Shown: positions 50,884-61,540, counted from the first letter of the stretch. The stretch: 64,000 nt of DNA from Chrysomallon squamiferum (GCA_012295275.1 CM022673.1:1987605-2051604); one strand, 5' to 3'. A program made the numbers and translations. Notes: generated from the letters alone by a model not told the origin.

Positions 50884-50989
50884 TACCTAGAGACCATTTG
50901 CGTTCCTTTTTCTTTTTATTCTTTTCGTGGCAAGATTTCGACCGACTGAGCTTGGCGCCTTTTGAAAATGGACTCAGAAAGTAAGACAT
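27757..50989 (-). CDS. OSBPL8: OSBPL8/OSBPL5-type oxysterol-binding-related protein, 20-exon gene span
   Basis: ORP5/ORP8 proteins are tail-anchored in the ER. At ER-plasma membrane contacts they exchange phosphatidylserine for PI4P. The 20 exons below join in phase into a protein of about 859 residues (human ORP8 is 889), provided one missing base is supplied in exon 19. Order: basic N-terminus (KNKKKKERK, about 23-31); PH domain about 126-245 with [16 protein letters not shown]; acidic Ser/Asp linker 250-345; lipid-binding ORD from [20 protein letters not shown] (about 352) to [10 protein letters not shown] (about 698); the family signature EQISHHPP at 459-466; Ser-rich linker; a helix with [19 protein letters not shown]; and a terminal 18-20 residue membrane segment. 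Introns range from about 0.3 to 3.1 kb (a few larger ones at the 5' end) and carry many tandem repeats. One invertebrate gene usually represents the vertebrate ORP5/ORP8 pair, so the symbol is by family. Confidence 0.95.
28320..29490. repeat. ~40-45-bp degenerate minisatellite filling most of intron 19
   Basis: Roughly 25-28 copies of a unit close to CACTATTAAAAATCTGCTTAG followed by TAATATAAAAGATTTAAAA. Copies vary in length and sequence. Towards 29.3-29.48 kb a longer two-unit period appears, with TATATA inserts. The array runs to within about 25 bp of the exon 19 donor at 29511. Confidence 0.93.
29512..29770 (-). CDS. OSBPL8: OSBPL8 exon 19: end of ORD and Ser-rich linker, with frame break
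   Basis: The acceptor GTCCTCCAG ends at 29771 and the donor is CCG|GTAGGA. The entry phase gives [17 protein letters not shown] and RHKTPTV, clearly homologous to human RPWDPLNDMIQFEKD and KHRTPMV. After about 29680 that frame becomes an unnatural Arg/Ala-rich string. The frame shifted by one base instead reads [18 protein letters not shown] and [19 protein letters not shown], a natural acidic Ser-rich linker, and it joins exon 20 in phase. The exon is 259 bases where 260 would restore the frame. So one base seems to be missing near 29676-29690. Confidence 0.88.
30068..30222. repeat. Dispersed ~130-bp repeat, copy 1 (intron 18)
   Basis: It matches 31632-31755: TTATTATTAACTT, AGTAGCAAYATATAT, TAATTAATTATTTAATYAATT, TTATTATYAACAACAGTAA and a following TTTAAAAYAA block. 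It ends about 45 bp from the exon 18 donor. Confidence 0.75.
30266..30451 (-). CDS. OSBPL8: OSBPL8 exon 18: C-terminal part of the ORD
   Basis: The acceptor ACTGTTTCAG ends at 30452. It encodes [15 protein letters not shown], then the conserved charged helix [20 protein letters not shown] and [11 protein letters not shown]...WVYKQI, co-linear with human ORP8. The donor is GTCAGT, with the less common C at position +3, in phase 2. Confidence 0.95.
31277..31377 (-). CDS. OSBPL8: OSBPL8 exon 17
   Basis: The acceptor ATTGTTAAG ends at 31378 and the donor is GTGAGT in phase 2. It encodes [20 protein letters not shown] and then [12 protein letters not shown]. The FWNPTP element and the following basic segment are shared with human ORP8. 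Confidence 0.95.
31385..32070. repeat. Degenerate ~90-bp tandem-like repeats in intron 16
   Basis: The recurring landmarks are AATTAAATTAATTAATATAAA, ACTTTATAAATAA, and AACAATTCCTTCTCCTAGAG or a variant. About six or seven diverged copies are interrupted by the dispersed repeat at 31632-31755. Confidence 0.65.
31632..31755. repeat. Dispersed ~130-bp repeat, copy 2 (intron 16)
   Basis: Partner of 30068-30222, in the same orientation. The landmarks agree over nearly the whole length with scattered substitutions. Confidence 0.75.
32198..32323 (-). CDS. OSBPL8: OSBPL8 exon 16: ORD core strands
   Basis: The acceptor TTTTCTTGCAG ends at 32324 and the donor is GTAAGT; the exon is exactly 42 codons in phase 0. 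It encodes [20 protein letters not shown] and then [14 protein letters not shown], matching human PFLGSSDCVNQISGKLKLG and LATLEGHWDSEVFI. GHWD is a family hallmark. Confidence 0.96.
32847..32944 (-). CDS. OSBPL8: OSBPL8 exon 15: ORD core strands
   Basis: The acceptor TTTTTCCAG ends at 32945 and the donor is GTATTA. It encodes [20 protein letters not shown] and then [12 protein letters not shown], co-linear with human ILYGTMTLELGGTVNITCQKTGYSAILEFKLK. It enters after one base of a Gly codon. Confidence 0.95.
32974..33037. repeat. (TAA)n microsatellite in intron 14
   Basis: About 64 bp of uninterrupted triplets some 30 bp from the exon 15 acceptor, followed by degenerate AAT/GAT sequence. Confidence 0.95.
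33316..33414 (-). CDS. OSBPL8: OSBPL8 exon 14: ORD core strands
   Basis: The acceptor TTGTTTACAG ends at 33415 and the donor is GTAGAT. It encodes [20 protein letters not shown] and [12 protein letters not shown]. The phrase [16 protein letters not shown] matches [16 protein letters not shown] in human ORP8, a region of the lipid-binding tunnel. Confidence 0.96.
33440..33722. repeat. ~100-117-bp tandem repeat in intron 13, three copies
   Basis: Copies begin near 33445, 33540 and 33657. They share GYATTTCAAAGAAT, TTATTTTAMTTTAAAT, TTATTACTGCTAAAAGATAAA and a CAAAC-rich A-tract. Confidence 0.75.
34303..34399 (-). CDS. OSBPL8: OSBPL8 exon 13: SHHPP signature exon
   Basis: The acceptor TTAACTTTCAG ends at 34400 and the donor is GTATAT in phase 1. 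It opens with [12 protein letters not shown], completing the EQISHHPP motif started in exon 12, then [19 protein letters not shown]. The paired His residues contact the phosphoinositide headgroup in known ORP structures. Confidence 0.97.
35354..35452 (-). CDS. OSBPL8: OSBPL8 exon 12
   Basis: The acceptor TATCAATTCAG ends at 35453 and the donor is GTAATA; 33 codons in phase 0. It encodes [20 protein letters not shown] and TFYIAEQ. Human has GETFRC where this has GERFRC, a Thr-to-Arg difference in a well-conserved spot that may be lineage-specific. Confidence 0.96.
36046..36127 (-). CDS. OSBPL8: OSBPL8 exon 11
   Basis: The acceptor TTTGTTTTCAG ends at 36128 and the donor is GTGAAT. It encodes [20 protein letters not shown] and GFYKKPK, matching human [19 protein letters not shown]. 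Confidence 0.96.
36657..36769 (-). CDS. OSBPL8: OSBPL8 exon 10: ORD lid region
   Basis: The acceptor TTGTTTTGTAG ends at 36770 and the donor is GTAAGT in phase 2. It encodes [20 protein letters not shown] and [18 protein letters not shown], almost identical to human ORP8. This region includes the lid and residues that line the phosphatidylserine site in ORP5/8. Confidence 0.97.
37323..37394 (-). CDS. OSBPL8: OSBPL8 exon 9: start of the ORD, tandem acceptor
   Basis: It encodes [20 protein letters not shown] and [16 protein letters not shown] is the human equivalent. The acceptor is a NAGNAG pair (TTTCAGCAG), so the exon can start at 37394, including the first Gln, or at 37391 without it, keeping frame either way. 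The donor is CAG|GTAAAT in phase 0. Confidence 0.93.
38078..38232 (-). CDS. OSBPL8: OSBPL8 exon 8: acidic Ser/Asp linker
   Basis: The acceptor GTGTTGCAG ends at 38233 and the donor is CAG|GTGAGC in phase 0. It encodes [20 protein letters not shown], then [20 protein letters not shown] and NETEELGQ. This is a disordered acidic linker with many potential phosphosites between the PH domain and the ORD, as in human ORP8. Confidence 0.95.
39451..39621 (-). CDS. OSBPL8: OSBPL8 exon 7: end of PH domain and linker (in-place copy)
   Basis: The acceptor TTTTACAG ends at 39622. It encodes [20 protein letters not shown], the last helix of the PH domain (human [20 protein letters not shown]), then an acidic linker ending [10 protein letters not shown]. 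The donor is GTCAGT, again with C at +3, and a TG/CA tract begins about 17 bp after it. It is in phase with exons 6 and 8. An almost identical extra copy lies at 17152-17322. Confidence 0.95.
40047..40131 (-). CDS. OSBPL8: OSBPL8 exon 6: PH domain
   Basis: The acceptor TTATTTCAG ends at 40132 and the donor is GCAG|GTACAA in phase 1. It encodes [20 protein letters not shown] and FRAPSESA, co-linear with human GPKGEAVGSITQPLPSSYLIIRATSESDG. Confidence 0.96.
40360..40445 (-). mobile_element. tRNA-derived SINE head fragment in intron 5
   Basis: Read on the minus strand it contains CAGTGAGGCTATGGTACTTG, CATGAGGTGCGTCTAGTCAC and TGGATCAATCCTGCTTGGTG. This resembles the tRNA-like head, with a GGATCRATCC B-box, of the molluscan SINE family suggested at 23.4 kb. 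It is a short, degenerate match made from memory. Confidence 0.4.
42464..42586 (-). CDS. OSBPL8: OSBPL8 exon 5: PH domain
   Basis: It encodes [20 protein letters not shown] and [20 protein letters not shown] plus K, 41 codons in phase 0, matching human [38 protein letters not shown]. The donor is GTAAGC. Its acceptor (TTTATTTACAG) is the end of a (TTTA)n microsatellite. Confidence 0.97.
42591..42715. repeat. (TTTA)n microsatellite forming the exon 5 acceptor tract
   Basis: The plus strand shows AAAT repeats from 42591 to about 42664, then a degenerate continuation. On the transcribed strand this is (TTTA)n directly upstream of the exon 5 3' splice site. Confidence 0.95.
44500..44688 (-). CDS. 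OSBPL8: OSBPL8 exon 4: start of the PH domain
   Basis: The acceptor TTATTTCAAG ends at 44689 and the donor is AAG|GTAAGA; 63 codons in phase 0. It encodes a basic helix ([20 protein letters not shown]), then [20 protein letters not shown] and [20 protein letters not shown], nearly identical to human ORP8 at the PH start. Confidence 0.97.
45944..46057. repeat. Two (CA)n microsatellites in intron 3
   Basis: Tracts at about 45944-45995 and 46019-46057 are separated by a short AT-rich spacer. Apparent His/Thr and Cys/Val frames across them are artefacts. Confidence 0.96.
46098..46250. repeat. Dispersed ~150-bp repeat, copy 1 (intron 3)
   Basis: It matches 50391-50560: GACTACAACAAGTAACTAAT, ACATRGTA, CAGGTAACT or GCTGGTAACT, TTTYTCCATTAC, AACCAAGCACTCA and TGCAACNT. 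It abuts the exon 3 donor at 46252. Confidence 0.8.
46253..46348 (-). CDS. OSBPL8: OSBPL8 exon 3: N-terminal region
   Basis: The acceptor TTTTTTTACAG ends at 46349 and the donor is AAA|GTAAGC; 32 codons in phase 0. It encodes [20 protein letters not shown] and [11 protein letters not shown]. Human ORP8 has SESKLYNGSEK and KLTKKESLK at the same place, so the exon is secure although the region is mostly disordered. Confidence 0.9.
48326..48417 (-). CDS. OSBPL8: OSBPL8 exon 2: N-terminal region
   Basis: The acceptor TATCATTGCAG ends at 48418 and the donor is CAT|GTAAGC. It encodes [20 protein letters not shown] and [10 protein letters not shown] after completing a Gly codon shared with exon 1. 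Poorly conserved, so the support is splice sites and phase. Confidence 0.8.
49602..49744. repeat. (CA)n-rich microsatellite block
   Basis: CA repeats with ACCC and CAGA interruptions, ending in a pure CA tract at about 49710-49744. The overlapping open frames on both strands are repeat artefacts. Confidence 0.95.
50391..50560. repeat. Dispersed ~150-bp repeat, copy 2 (intron 1)
   Basis: Partner of 46098-46250 in the same orientation, diverged by substitutions and small indels. It lies about 330 bp from the exon 1 donor. Confidence 0.78.
50887..50989 (-). CDS. OSBPL8: OSBPL8 exon 1 (first coding exon)
   Basis: The ATG at 50987-50989 starts [20 protein letters not shown], followed by the basic run [14 protein letters not shown]. 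The donor CTAG|GTAAAA gives phase 1 into exon 2. An in-frame TGA lies five codons upstream, so this is the start unless the CTGCAG just before the ATG is itself an acceptor joined to an upstream coding exon. The basic cluster fits the polybasic N-terminus that assists PH-domain binding in ORP5/8. Confidence 0.8.
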
Positions 50990-51125
50990 TTCTGCAGCAA
51001 GTCACACACCAACAGTGTAATGTTCATCTCCAGCACCAAGAACAAGCCATGTCACTCGTATCTCCCCTCTGCTACAGTTCATATTAGTCTTAGGTTCACT
51101 CACTATCAGGGTGCTATGATATACC
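50990..51125 (-). other. Probable 5' UTR of OSBPL8
   Basis: About 135 bases upstream of the ATG are richer in GC than the flanks and carry stops in all frames leading to the ATG. I cannot place the transcription start, and an additional upstream untranslated exon is possible. Confidence 0.4.
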
Positions 51126-51432
51126 TGTAGACAATTGTTAAGTAATCATTGTATATTTTATTGATTTTAAAAAAGAAAAAGAAATGTATGTATGTGTATA
51201 TTTATGTCCAGTGATTACACAAGATGACTTGAAAGCTAATTTTCTATGCACGTTTATGCTTATATGTATGCACTTGGAGAAATATAAATACACACAAACA
51301 CCTGCATGCCTTCAGTTTCTTATACAAACACGTACACTTCTTGTATACATCCTGTTCTAAAAGAAACATTAGTCTATATTGTAATAAATTATAGCAAAAA
51401 AAAAAAAAAAAAAATTAAAAAGTCATATTAAG

Positions 51433-51474
<42 letters not shown>

Positions 51475-52610
51475 TAATGAGGTTTAGACATTCCAAAAAA
51501 AAAAAAAATTGAATTGTTTTTCTGGGCACTGAGATCATTTATAAAGTTAGCCAATGAATAATAATTTCATATTATAACCAATACATATTCCACATTGTAA
51601 CACAACCAATAATTATGTAACCAATTATTATTCTACATAATAAAACAACCGATACATATTCCACACTATAATATCAATAACTATTATAATACAATAAATA
51701 ATTATTCAAAATAACAATGTAACAAAGTTCAAAAAATCAACAGCTTGTACAATATAATTTTATATTTCTTTTAACTTACATCTGCATGATAACAATACTT
51801 TTATCAACGTACTGAACATGTCGGGTTAAAAAAAACACCAGAAAAACGCTTTTTAAAAAGATAACCTTTATCCCAGACTAAAAAAATTATAGAGTATTTA
51901 GTTGAGTAAACAGAACATAAAAGATTACATTATAAAAACATTTTGATCACAGATATGTTGTAATCAAATCAAACTCAAGTTAATAAAATCTGAATATGAT
52001 GGATTATAATAAACATTAATGTTTTACAAAGTGTATATAATTTTGAAATAAATTCAGGAACAATACAGCAGAATTCTAAGATCTTTAAGATTTTAACATC
52101 TAAATGTACTAAATAAAATTCAAGCTAAATAAAAATATGAAGCAGAAATAACACCTGTTTTACTAACAACAACAAAAACATACCTTGAGATGGATGTAAA
52201 GTGAAACAAGATAAGAACGAATTTAAGAAAAATACGCATCTTCATATTAATTTCTTTGACTGCCAGTTATGTTGAGCGGGTGATTCTTAACATCTGAAGA
52301 CGTGTGTTTAAAAAATAATCCACAGTTTACATAAATAAATGTATCACAATCTTCTGATTTCCACTGGAGACTACTACTGCCCAAGTGGTAACAGTGTTTA
52401 TCACATGATGAAATTCTAAAACATTCCTGTGTACCAGCCCGCTTTAGCTAAGGTAAATCGAAGCATGACATTTTACACACTCTAGTATAAAGATCATGCT
52501 AGCAGATAAAGGACTGTTATTACTTCCATCACGTCAGAGTCTTTACAGAGCAGGCTGTGGACGTACATCAGTGCAGACAGTCACACACACACTGCTTTGT
52601 GATCAGTTGT

Positions 52611-53000
52611 AGTGGTTGTTGTACACTCATCTAAGGTCAGTGAACACTGTCATTTAAGGTGGATGTTGTACACTGTTTTATCTTCAGTAAATGGCGATAC
52701 TGTTCACTTTTATGTGCACTGAATGTTGACGTACATCAATTTATTTACAGTAAATGCTGATAAACACTTTTATCTTCAATAAATGTTGATACTGTACACT
52801 GTTTTTATCTTTTATAAGTGTTGATATTGTACACTGTTTTTATCTTTTATAAGTGTTGATATTGTACACTGTTTTTATCTTTTATAAGTGTTGATACTGT
52901 ACACTGTTTTTATCTTTTATAAGTGTTGATACTGTACACTGTTTTATCTTTTATAAATGTTGATTCTGTACACTGTTTTATGCTGAAAGAGCACATCTGT
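52611..53000. repeat. 35-bp tandem repeat with degenerate flanks
   Basis: From about 52775 to 52975 the unit TGTTGATACTGTACACTGTT plus TTTATCTTTTATAAG recurs at a 35-bp period in five or six near-identical copies. Diverged copies (GATGTTGTACACTGTTTTATC and similar) extend it left to about 52611. Confidence 0.9.
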
Positions 53001-55062
53001 TGTACACTCCTGTATAGTCACTAAATCCTGTGATAAGATTACACTGCGTTATGGTCAAAGGACAATGAGATTTACAATAGTCTTTTGTCTTATTTGCCAT
53101 GACTGTTAGTCATACTACTAATTTTGACATCTGATACACACAAAAAAATACCCTCCTACAAAGCTAAACACGATCTAAACCCACTGATAATTACATCACC
53201 ATCAACATGATCAGACCTAATGGCTATATACACGAACGCAACCAGTTTGAAGAAATCTTTTTTCTTTTAAATTCCAGAAATAAATTTCATTAAAGGTTAA
53301 ACACTGATGTGTGAACATCATACAAAAACGACTGATTTTAAGACTGACATTTAGACGTACCTTTTTTATTCTCTCCTTATTTTTCTTTTTTTTTGGTAGA
53401 ATTCTTAATTTATAATCCACATAAAACTCATGTCATTTCAAATGTTCAGTCCATATTTCAGCTAACTGTAAGAATTTTTTTTCTTCTTTTTTAAGTAATC
53501 TTATCACATTTTAAAAAGATAACTTTCTGTACTCTGTAATTCAGACAAACAAAAAAAAAAAAAAAACTGCTTACAGCTACTTAAATTCTGTTTACTTGGC
53601 CTGCAGAATTTAGATCTTTGAAAATATTACATCATGACAGTATTTTATTTTTGCACCCAAGTGTGAATTATGACAAAAAAACAGTGTAAAAATCAATGCA
53701 CATTTTTTTCTTTTCTTTCTTTTCTTTTAATGAAATTTTAGTATTAATGGATTAAAAAAAGAAACAGAAAAATAAAAAGAAAAAGAAAGCATGACTAGTT
53801 ATAAACAAGTAACCAACAACTGAATTATATATTAATATTGAACATATTTTCTGCAAAATATTTAATATTACAAAAAGCAATTACTTTTTTCTTCTTTTTT
53901 GAAAAAATTACTATTAATGTTTTTATTAATAAAACTATTTATTTTTTAAAGTAATACAAACTGTTCCAAATGTACATTATAAAATGATACAAGTAATAGA
54001 TACATTGTAATTTATTTTTTAAATATTTCAAATAGAAAATTAAACTGATATATATGTATACACTATAGCAATATAACTATTTGTTAAAAAAATGTCCAAA
54101 AAACTGACATATCATTTTCTGTCTGTATATGTATAATATATAAACAAAAATATATTATTTAGAGAACTTTAATATGCTGGAAGTAGGTAGTAGTTATCAA
54201 TGTATGTATATATGTGTTTGTGTTTGAGCGTGTGTGTGTGATTATACATGTGTGACTGTATTTGTGCATAAGATGAACATGAAAATGGATATGTGAATAA
54301 AAATATCTTTACAAATATAATTATAATAACTACATAAATAATATTACAGATTTTAAAGCCTTTTCAGATACTGACCACCACATTCTTAAGGAGATCTCAC
54401 TTTGACAGAGCAGAAGTACATTTATAAGGTCACTTTTACGACAATCATGAAATTACAAAAACATGTGGGTCATAGGTACTTTAGTATCAACAAGAATTCA
54501 TTATCTAGGTACCTATGACTACAGAACGCAACATGGACTACTGAAACTATTATAATCTATTAAAAGGATATCCGTGACAGATCATTTTGCAAGTGGCTAT
54601 TGTTATTGCATCATTCACAAGGACAGACTTAACAGATAAACATGACAACACATAATGTATTACAGACACAGTCTTTGTTAAAACAAGAAGGTGAGTGTTG
54701 AGTTATCTTTATTCAAAGATGACGTATAGGAACGTTTCTCCACTATTTACTGGTGTCTCGGTTTTCACACTTTGAATGACATGCAGTGCACGAGGTACTT
54801 GAAATAACTGCGTTTGTAAAGTATGCATAAAATATATGATTTAGTTAGGACTGGCACTCTGATCATGTTACATTTTATGCATATGGTAAAGAAGAATTCA
54901 AATAAAAAAATTTTATAACTATGCAAGAAGACTTAACGAGCAAAATAAATAAATAAACAAACAAAAGAACCAGAAAATATATAATATATTGAAAAAAAGA
55001 AATCACTTATATCTTTGTATTTTTGTATTATGTATATAAACAATGAGAAAAAAAAATATTAA

Positions 55063-55093
<31 letters not shown>

Positions 55094-55690
55094 AAATTAT
55101 ATTATACTACTAAAACATGTTTTTAATAACTATATTGTAAATGATAAATCTATAATATTTTCTAAACCCAAATCAGACACACTTCCCTGTGCTTGTGAAC
55201 ACCATGAGGCAAAACCTTTATCCCAGTTTAATAACAAATGTGACAAAAATACAGCATGGTTTCTATTTGTATTCATGAAGATCTTGTGGTAACAGTGAGC
55301 TCTTGGGAAATGTCATTCTAAATTCAACTCAGAAATGTAGCTTGGCCTTTGTTTCACTTGTTAGCAAACCTTGTTTGTGATGGCAATCAGTAATAACAAC
55401 CAATAAGTTACCTCGACTCACACATCTGTCTGTAATGTACATGTATGTATTTCTGTGATTGCAAAGCAATTGCCTTTTCATCATGCTGTGATTACACATC
55501 ATTTAGATGGATATAACTTCATGTTGTTGTTTTTTTATTCTGCTTCCAAATCATATCCATTCAGAGTAAAAATTATTTTGAAAACATGACTGCAAAAATA
55601 AATGAAATGTTGTGCACACATATGTGTGCAACAGGCACAACACACACACATGTACACACAGGCTTTCTTACATATTATACACGCCCACAC

Positions 55691-55840
<150 letters not shown>

Positions 55841-56509
55841 ATTGTCTAGTGAATACCTTCAAGTGAATACACACACAAGCTGTCTCTGTTTTGCACCCCT
55901 ACCTCTGACATCATTGACTTCTTCATTGGTGTCACAAGACTTCTGCAATCCTCTGAAGTGAAGCATTACAAAGCTCTATAATCTTCTGTTTTACAGCCTT
56001 CTCATACTTTCAATCTGAACATCCTCTGAAAACTGTTTCCAGTGACAAATGACTGGTTCGTGTAACAGGCTAACCTTTGGCTAATTTCTATTTTCATTCC
56101 AAATAGAAAGGACGAAACAAATAGAGTCTTTAAAGATGTTTTGCTGGTTTTACTAATTATTTTCATGGGGAATAAACACCAGTAGCAACTGATCAACAAT
56201 TAGAAACCTGATTAGTATGAAAATTCAGTTCTGTCAGTTTTGGCTGTATACAATGCATGAGTCTGCAGTTGTCTGACTAGAACAATATCACACAGCTAGC
56301 AAGAAAGACCATAACATTTCATTACCATCTCATTAGCTGTGAGAAGACATAATTCCCCAGATCCAAACCCAGTTTCCAACAATCTTATTCAATGGCTTAA
56401 CCTCTAATTCCCTGAGGATGATGGTATAAATATTAAAAATTTAAATTAAAACCCATCTTATTTTCACTGATATCAGGTATAGTTTTAATTTAATTTTATT
56501 TAGTTATTA

Positions 56510-56543
<34 letters not shown>

Positions 56544-59500
56544 ATTATTATTATTAATTAATTAATTTATTTATTTATTTATTTCATTTTATTTTATGTG
56601 GTAATCTGCAGCTTTCAGTAACTTTAACCAATCTCATTTAATGTATAAAACTGGATTACATTTTCTCATCAAGAACTGAAATTTATATTTAGTGCATGAA
56701 ACGCGAGTATGTTTTGGTATTAAGCGTAGAAAATTAGGTTTCACAGAGAGCAATTTGTTAGAGGACAATCATGTTTTGCATGTAGCATCAGTAAATCAAC
56801 CTTTTGTCAAGTCAAATTGAATAACCTTGTTATTACGATGAAATAAGAAACCTTTTTTCAATTTTTGTTTCTATTTTCTTTCTTTTTTCTTCTTTTTTTA
56901 TACAAGCTATCATATGAATCAACCTAATACTGGATTATTTTTGTTGATTTTTCCTTTAATTTTTGAAAAAAATTTAAAAGCAAATAAATAAAATGGAAAA
57001 CAGAAAGATAATTTATGGTATTCATTCTCAGCAGAACATAAAAGTATTGTGTGATATATTAAATACATTTCTGAAAGTAAAGATTATTTCTTATTACAGA
57101 TTACTATCCTATGTCTTTTTTCATTAAATTTCTTCTGTTCCTTTTACAAAATGCAATAACATGACCAAAACTGATCAAAATAAATAAACATATATATTAA
57201 TCAATTATAATTATGACAAAGAAACAGCAGTTTTGTCTTTTATTATTATTTCAGTTATCATTATCATCATCAGCATCATCATGAAAGCAAATGAAGAAAA
57301 CCAAACTGTTGTTTTTCAACTTCACACTGATCCTACAAATTGGCATTCTGTCAGTTTCTAAAAACAAATTTTCGTCCAATCACATCTAAATAATCAGTTT
57401 TTCCCTTATCAACACATTCATTTTCACTTGCACGGTACAAATTTAACACTGAATTACCTTTCTGATTTATTCTAAGTTTCTGTCACCAACAAGGGCTTTC
57501 ATACAGCAGGAACCAAAATGAGGGAAAAACTGTAAAAAACACACACAATCAGACAGACAGTCAGATCAACATACAGACCGAGACATACAGACTTACATGC
57601 TGGCTGATTATAAGTTCTATGACTGCTTTTAGTGTAATCAGTGCCAACTAACAAAGACATTTCACACTAAGAGCTAGCTTTTAGGAAAGTTACTATTTAT
57701 CTAGACAAGAATAATCAATAGCTTTGGTGGAGTGCTACTGAACAAGACATGTTATCAAAGAACTGTAAAGGTTTAGTGAAGCTTATTAATAAGTTTTTCA
57801 CATTTTTTTTTTTCTTTTTTGCCTTTTCACATCCCTTAAAAAAGTGAAAAGACCAGTGAAAGTGTGAAAATCATTTTATATATAGTAAAAGCTTACTTCC
57901 CACTCACATCCTGCTTAAGCCTGTTTGTAATAAAGTAAAACTTTTTTTTCTTTAATCAATACACTCAACATACTTACAATCCAAAAGGAATTTCTTTAAG
58001 GAATTTTGAAATATCTTTCATTTTACAGATCAATAACTAATGTTGATGTTACCCACTCACATACATACATACATACAGACAGACACAATATGGAAATACA
58101 GAATAACAACAGAGATAATATACCTATCTGCCCTTCTATTTTGTCACTAAGTAACTCACATTTACTCTTATATCATCTACTTTCCATGAACAAGAATCAG
58201 CCGAACTAAATTACATATTTTTCATGCCTGACAGAAATGTAACCAACAACCATAATTAATGTGCTTGTACCTACCTAACCATTTAAAACCATTACACAAC
58301 TAGATGCATGTTGTAATGCATTATGACAGTGCAGGAAGATGATACCTTTAATTAACAGCTAACGACTTGCTTGTCAATGTGGAGAAGATATTCTGAATGA
58401 TCTGTTCATACAGATATATCAGCCAGACACAATTTCCATTATAACTGGAAACCAACTAAAATGTAAATTGAATGACGGAGGGAATTAACCACAGTTTCCT
58501 CTGAATCACTGTGGGTCAATACACAAGGACTAATCCATCAATATGCTCCACTGTAGAAGTGACAGCCTCGTAAGTTCTGTCTGATTTATGACACAACTTC
58601 CTTGTAAAGCAGGATGTCCAGTCGCAAGACCTAATAGTCTGAGTAATGTCTGTTGAAGGATAATTATAAGTATGATTGGATGCTCTATACTAATTTGTCA
58701 CACGTCTATTTCTTTATACTTCTAATCTGCCTTCAAATTTTCTCTTCCTCTGTCTACCTGTGTACTAATTATTATTTTTTCATCTATCTTCCATCTACCT
58801 TTCTACATACCCATATCTATTCATTCATCTGTCCATCTACATATATATATATTTACAAACACACACACATTCACAACCACACACACACACACACACACAC
58901 ACTCTCTCTCTTTCACACACACAAACACATTATCTCAATGCCATGTATGTATCTACAAAAAACACATATATAAGATTTCAAAATAGCACAGGTATATTTC
59001 CATTATAAAATTAAAAATTAAAACAAAACTTCATATTTACAGCAAGCAAAAATTGTTTTAATCAAAAAGGAATAGCGGGGCAAATCAGTTTTTTTCTTTT
59101 TATGTGTAAATTTCCACATCTGGATATTTTTAGTGACAAAACACATGTAATAGATAAGTAAGTATGTTTTAAGTCTATAAAATAATCATCATGTAGTAAT
59201 TGGCTCATGAAGTGAATCATATCAGATTTACATTTTGATTGCAATCCAATTTTATGATAAAAAGCAGTTCTATTTTATAAATTATTAATATTATTATTAT
59301 AAAAAATGATGAAATTCTTTTTATTTATTTTTTTTAAAGTTGAAGATAAAAAAGAAGAAAAAATAAATTATATTTTTCTTTCTTCTTCTCTTCACTGACT
59401 TTTTAAAAAATTTAATATTATTTAATTATTTATTATATTCAGGAAATGAATTTTATCAATAACATACTTTAAAAACACCACCAAAAAAAAAAAAAAAAAA

Positions 59501-61540
59501 CAATACCGTAACATTTAAATGAAAAAACACCCAGAGAATTCATTATAACAAAACAATGAAATCAAAATATTTTTAAAAATTAAATCACTGAACTTACAAT
59601 CATATATATTTACGTCCACACACACACAAACACATATACATCAACATACATTCATTTCATTACATTGCCATTCAACCCACTGATCTTATTTTGATATTAT
59701 CTGTGACTATATTTACACATGTATACTTTATATATTCATGTGTATTATAATCACTACTTCAAAAGGCACATTATATATTCATGAAGTTGTCTTTTAATAT
59801 AACAGGAACAAGAAAATCTTTTGTAAGTATGTAAACAATGTCACCTAAAATGGATAGGATTTTGTAAGCAAATATGTTCAAACTGGGCTTGTACATTGAA
59901 AAAGGGTGTTGGCTGCAATTTTTATGACTTTCACTAAATATGTGTCTAAAAAAAAAAGATGAATTACTTTTTATATAAATCTGATCTGAAGAAAAGAGCA
60001 TACCTTATACAAAGATGTGTGTAGATTGTATCATAGTGCTTTCTTATATAAATTTATATTTTGTTGGACACACATACACACACACACACACACACACATT
60101 CATTAAAAAAGTTTGATTCAAGTATAAAACAATTTTTTTTGTTGTTGTAATTTCTGAATTATTTATAAACCCATAAACACAACCAGAACCACACCCACAC
60201 CCACTCCCACACCCACACACCCCCACCACACACACACACACACACACACACACAGTCCATATATCTATGTTCATTTTAAAAGGCTCAATTTAAGTATAAA
60301 ACAGTTTGTTTACTGTAACGTTTTCTGAATTATTTATATTCAATATTATAAAAAATAATAACAATATACATGATTAAAAACAAGTGCAGTTCAATATCTA
60401 TTCCAACAAGGCTAATGCATCGATGTTTTTTCAGAGAACTAATGATACAGACAAGACTGCTTAAGACCAATCAGAAATGACAATCACAAGTCTCTGGAAG
60501 AAGTAACCAGACAATTCTAATTGCAAGTTAAATATACTGAACAAAACAAGTTAAGCGATCATGAACACTTTCAAGATATGACATTTATAAATAAAAAAAA
60601 AAAAAAAAGAGATTATTTTGAGGACAGAAATTTGTTATGATTTTCATGCCTTTGTAATATCATGACTGCACTGAACCTGTACAATTAAACAAGGGCAATA
60701 AATGGTACACAGTTTCATTTTTTAATTCTTATTCACTTTATTATTAATATTATTATCATAGTGTGTGTGTGTTGTCACTTGTGACTACAAGAAAATACAT
60801 TTAGAAAAGAAAAGACAGAAACCGTACAGTAAAGAAAAGACAAAACAGATTATAAAACCATCAAAAATAAAAAAAATAAGTGAAAGATAACAAGTAACTA
60901 GCCTTGTTATATTTTGTTTCCAAATATCAACAATAAAAGTAACAATAAAATAAATAAATAAATAAAATAGACAACACCATCAGAAACAAAAAGAAGAAAC
61001 ACAAGTCCATACACATCCTCACAAGCACTTTATGTTATTAATGTACTTTATTACAAACTTATGAAAAAAGAAGCAAAAAAACAAAAACAAATAAACAAAC
61101 ATTTATACATAATACTGCTAATTTGTGCAATGCATTTCATGTATTTCAAATATCGTAAAGATAAAAAAGTTCATACAAATTAGTTTACAATGAAGTTGTT
61201 TTTAATGTTGTTACTGTTGTTGTTGTTTAACTTTGCTTATGTTTTTTCTAGGAATATGTATGCATGAACAATTAAGGTTGTCCATGATCAGGATCAATTC
61301 AAGTACATTTTATTAAGTTTTGTAAATAAAATAAAAAGCAATAACAATATACAAATGTAAAGGATAAACTTAAGATACAAATGCCCATAAAAATAACTTT
61401 GTTTTAAACACATGTTAAATATTTAAAGTATATAACTAAGGAAAGAAAATATGTGTGTGTGTGTGTGTGTGTGTTTGTGTGTGTATTTTTTTCTTAGTTA
61501 AAACAAAAATAAATGAACAAAAATTCACCTTTGTTACTTT

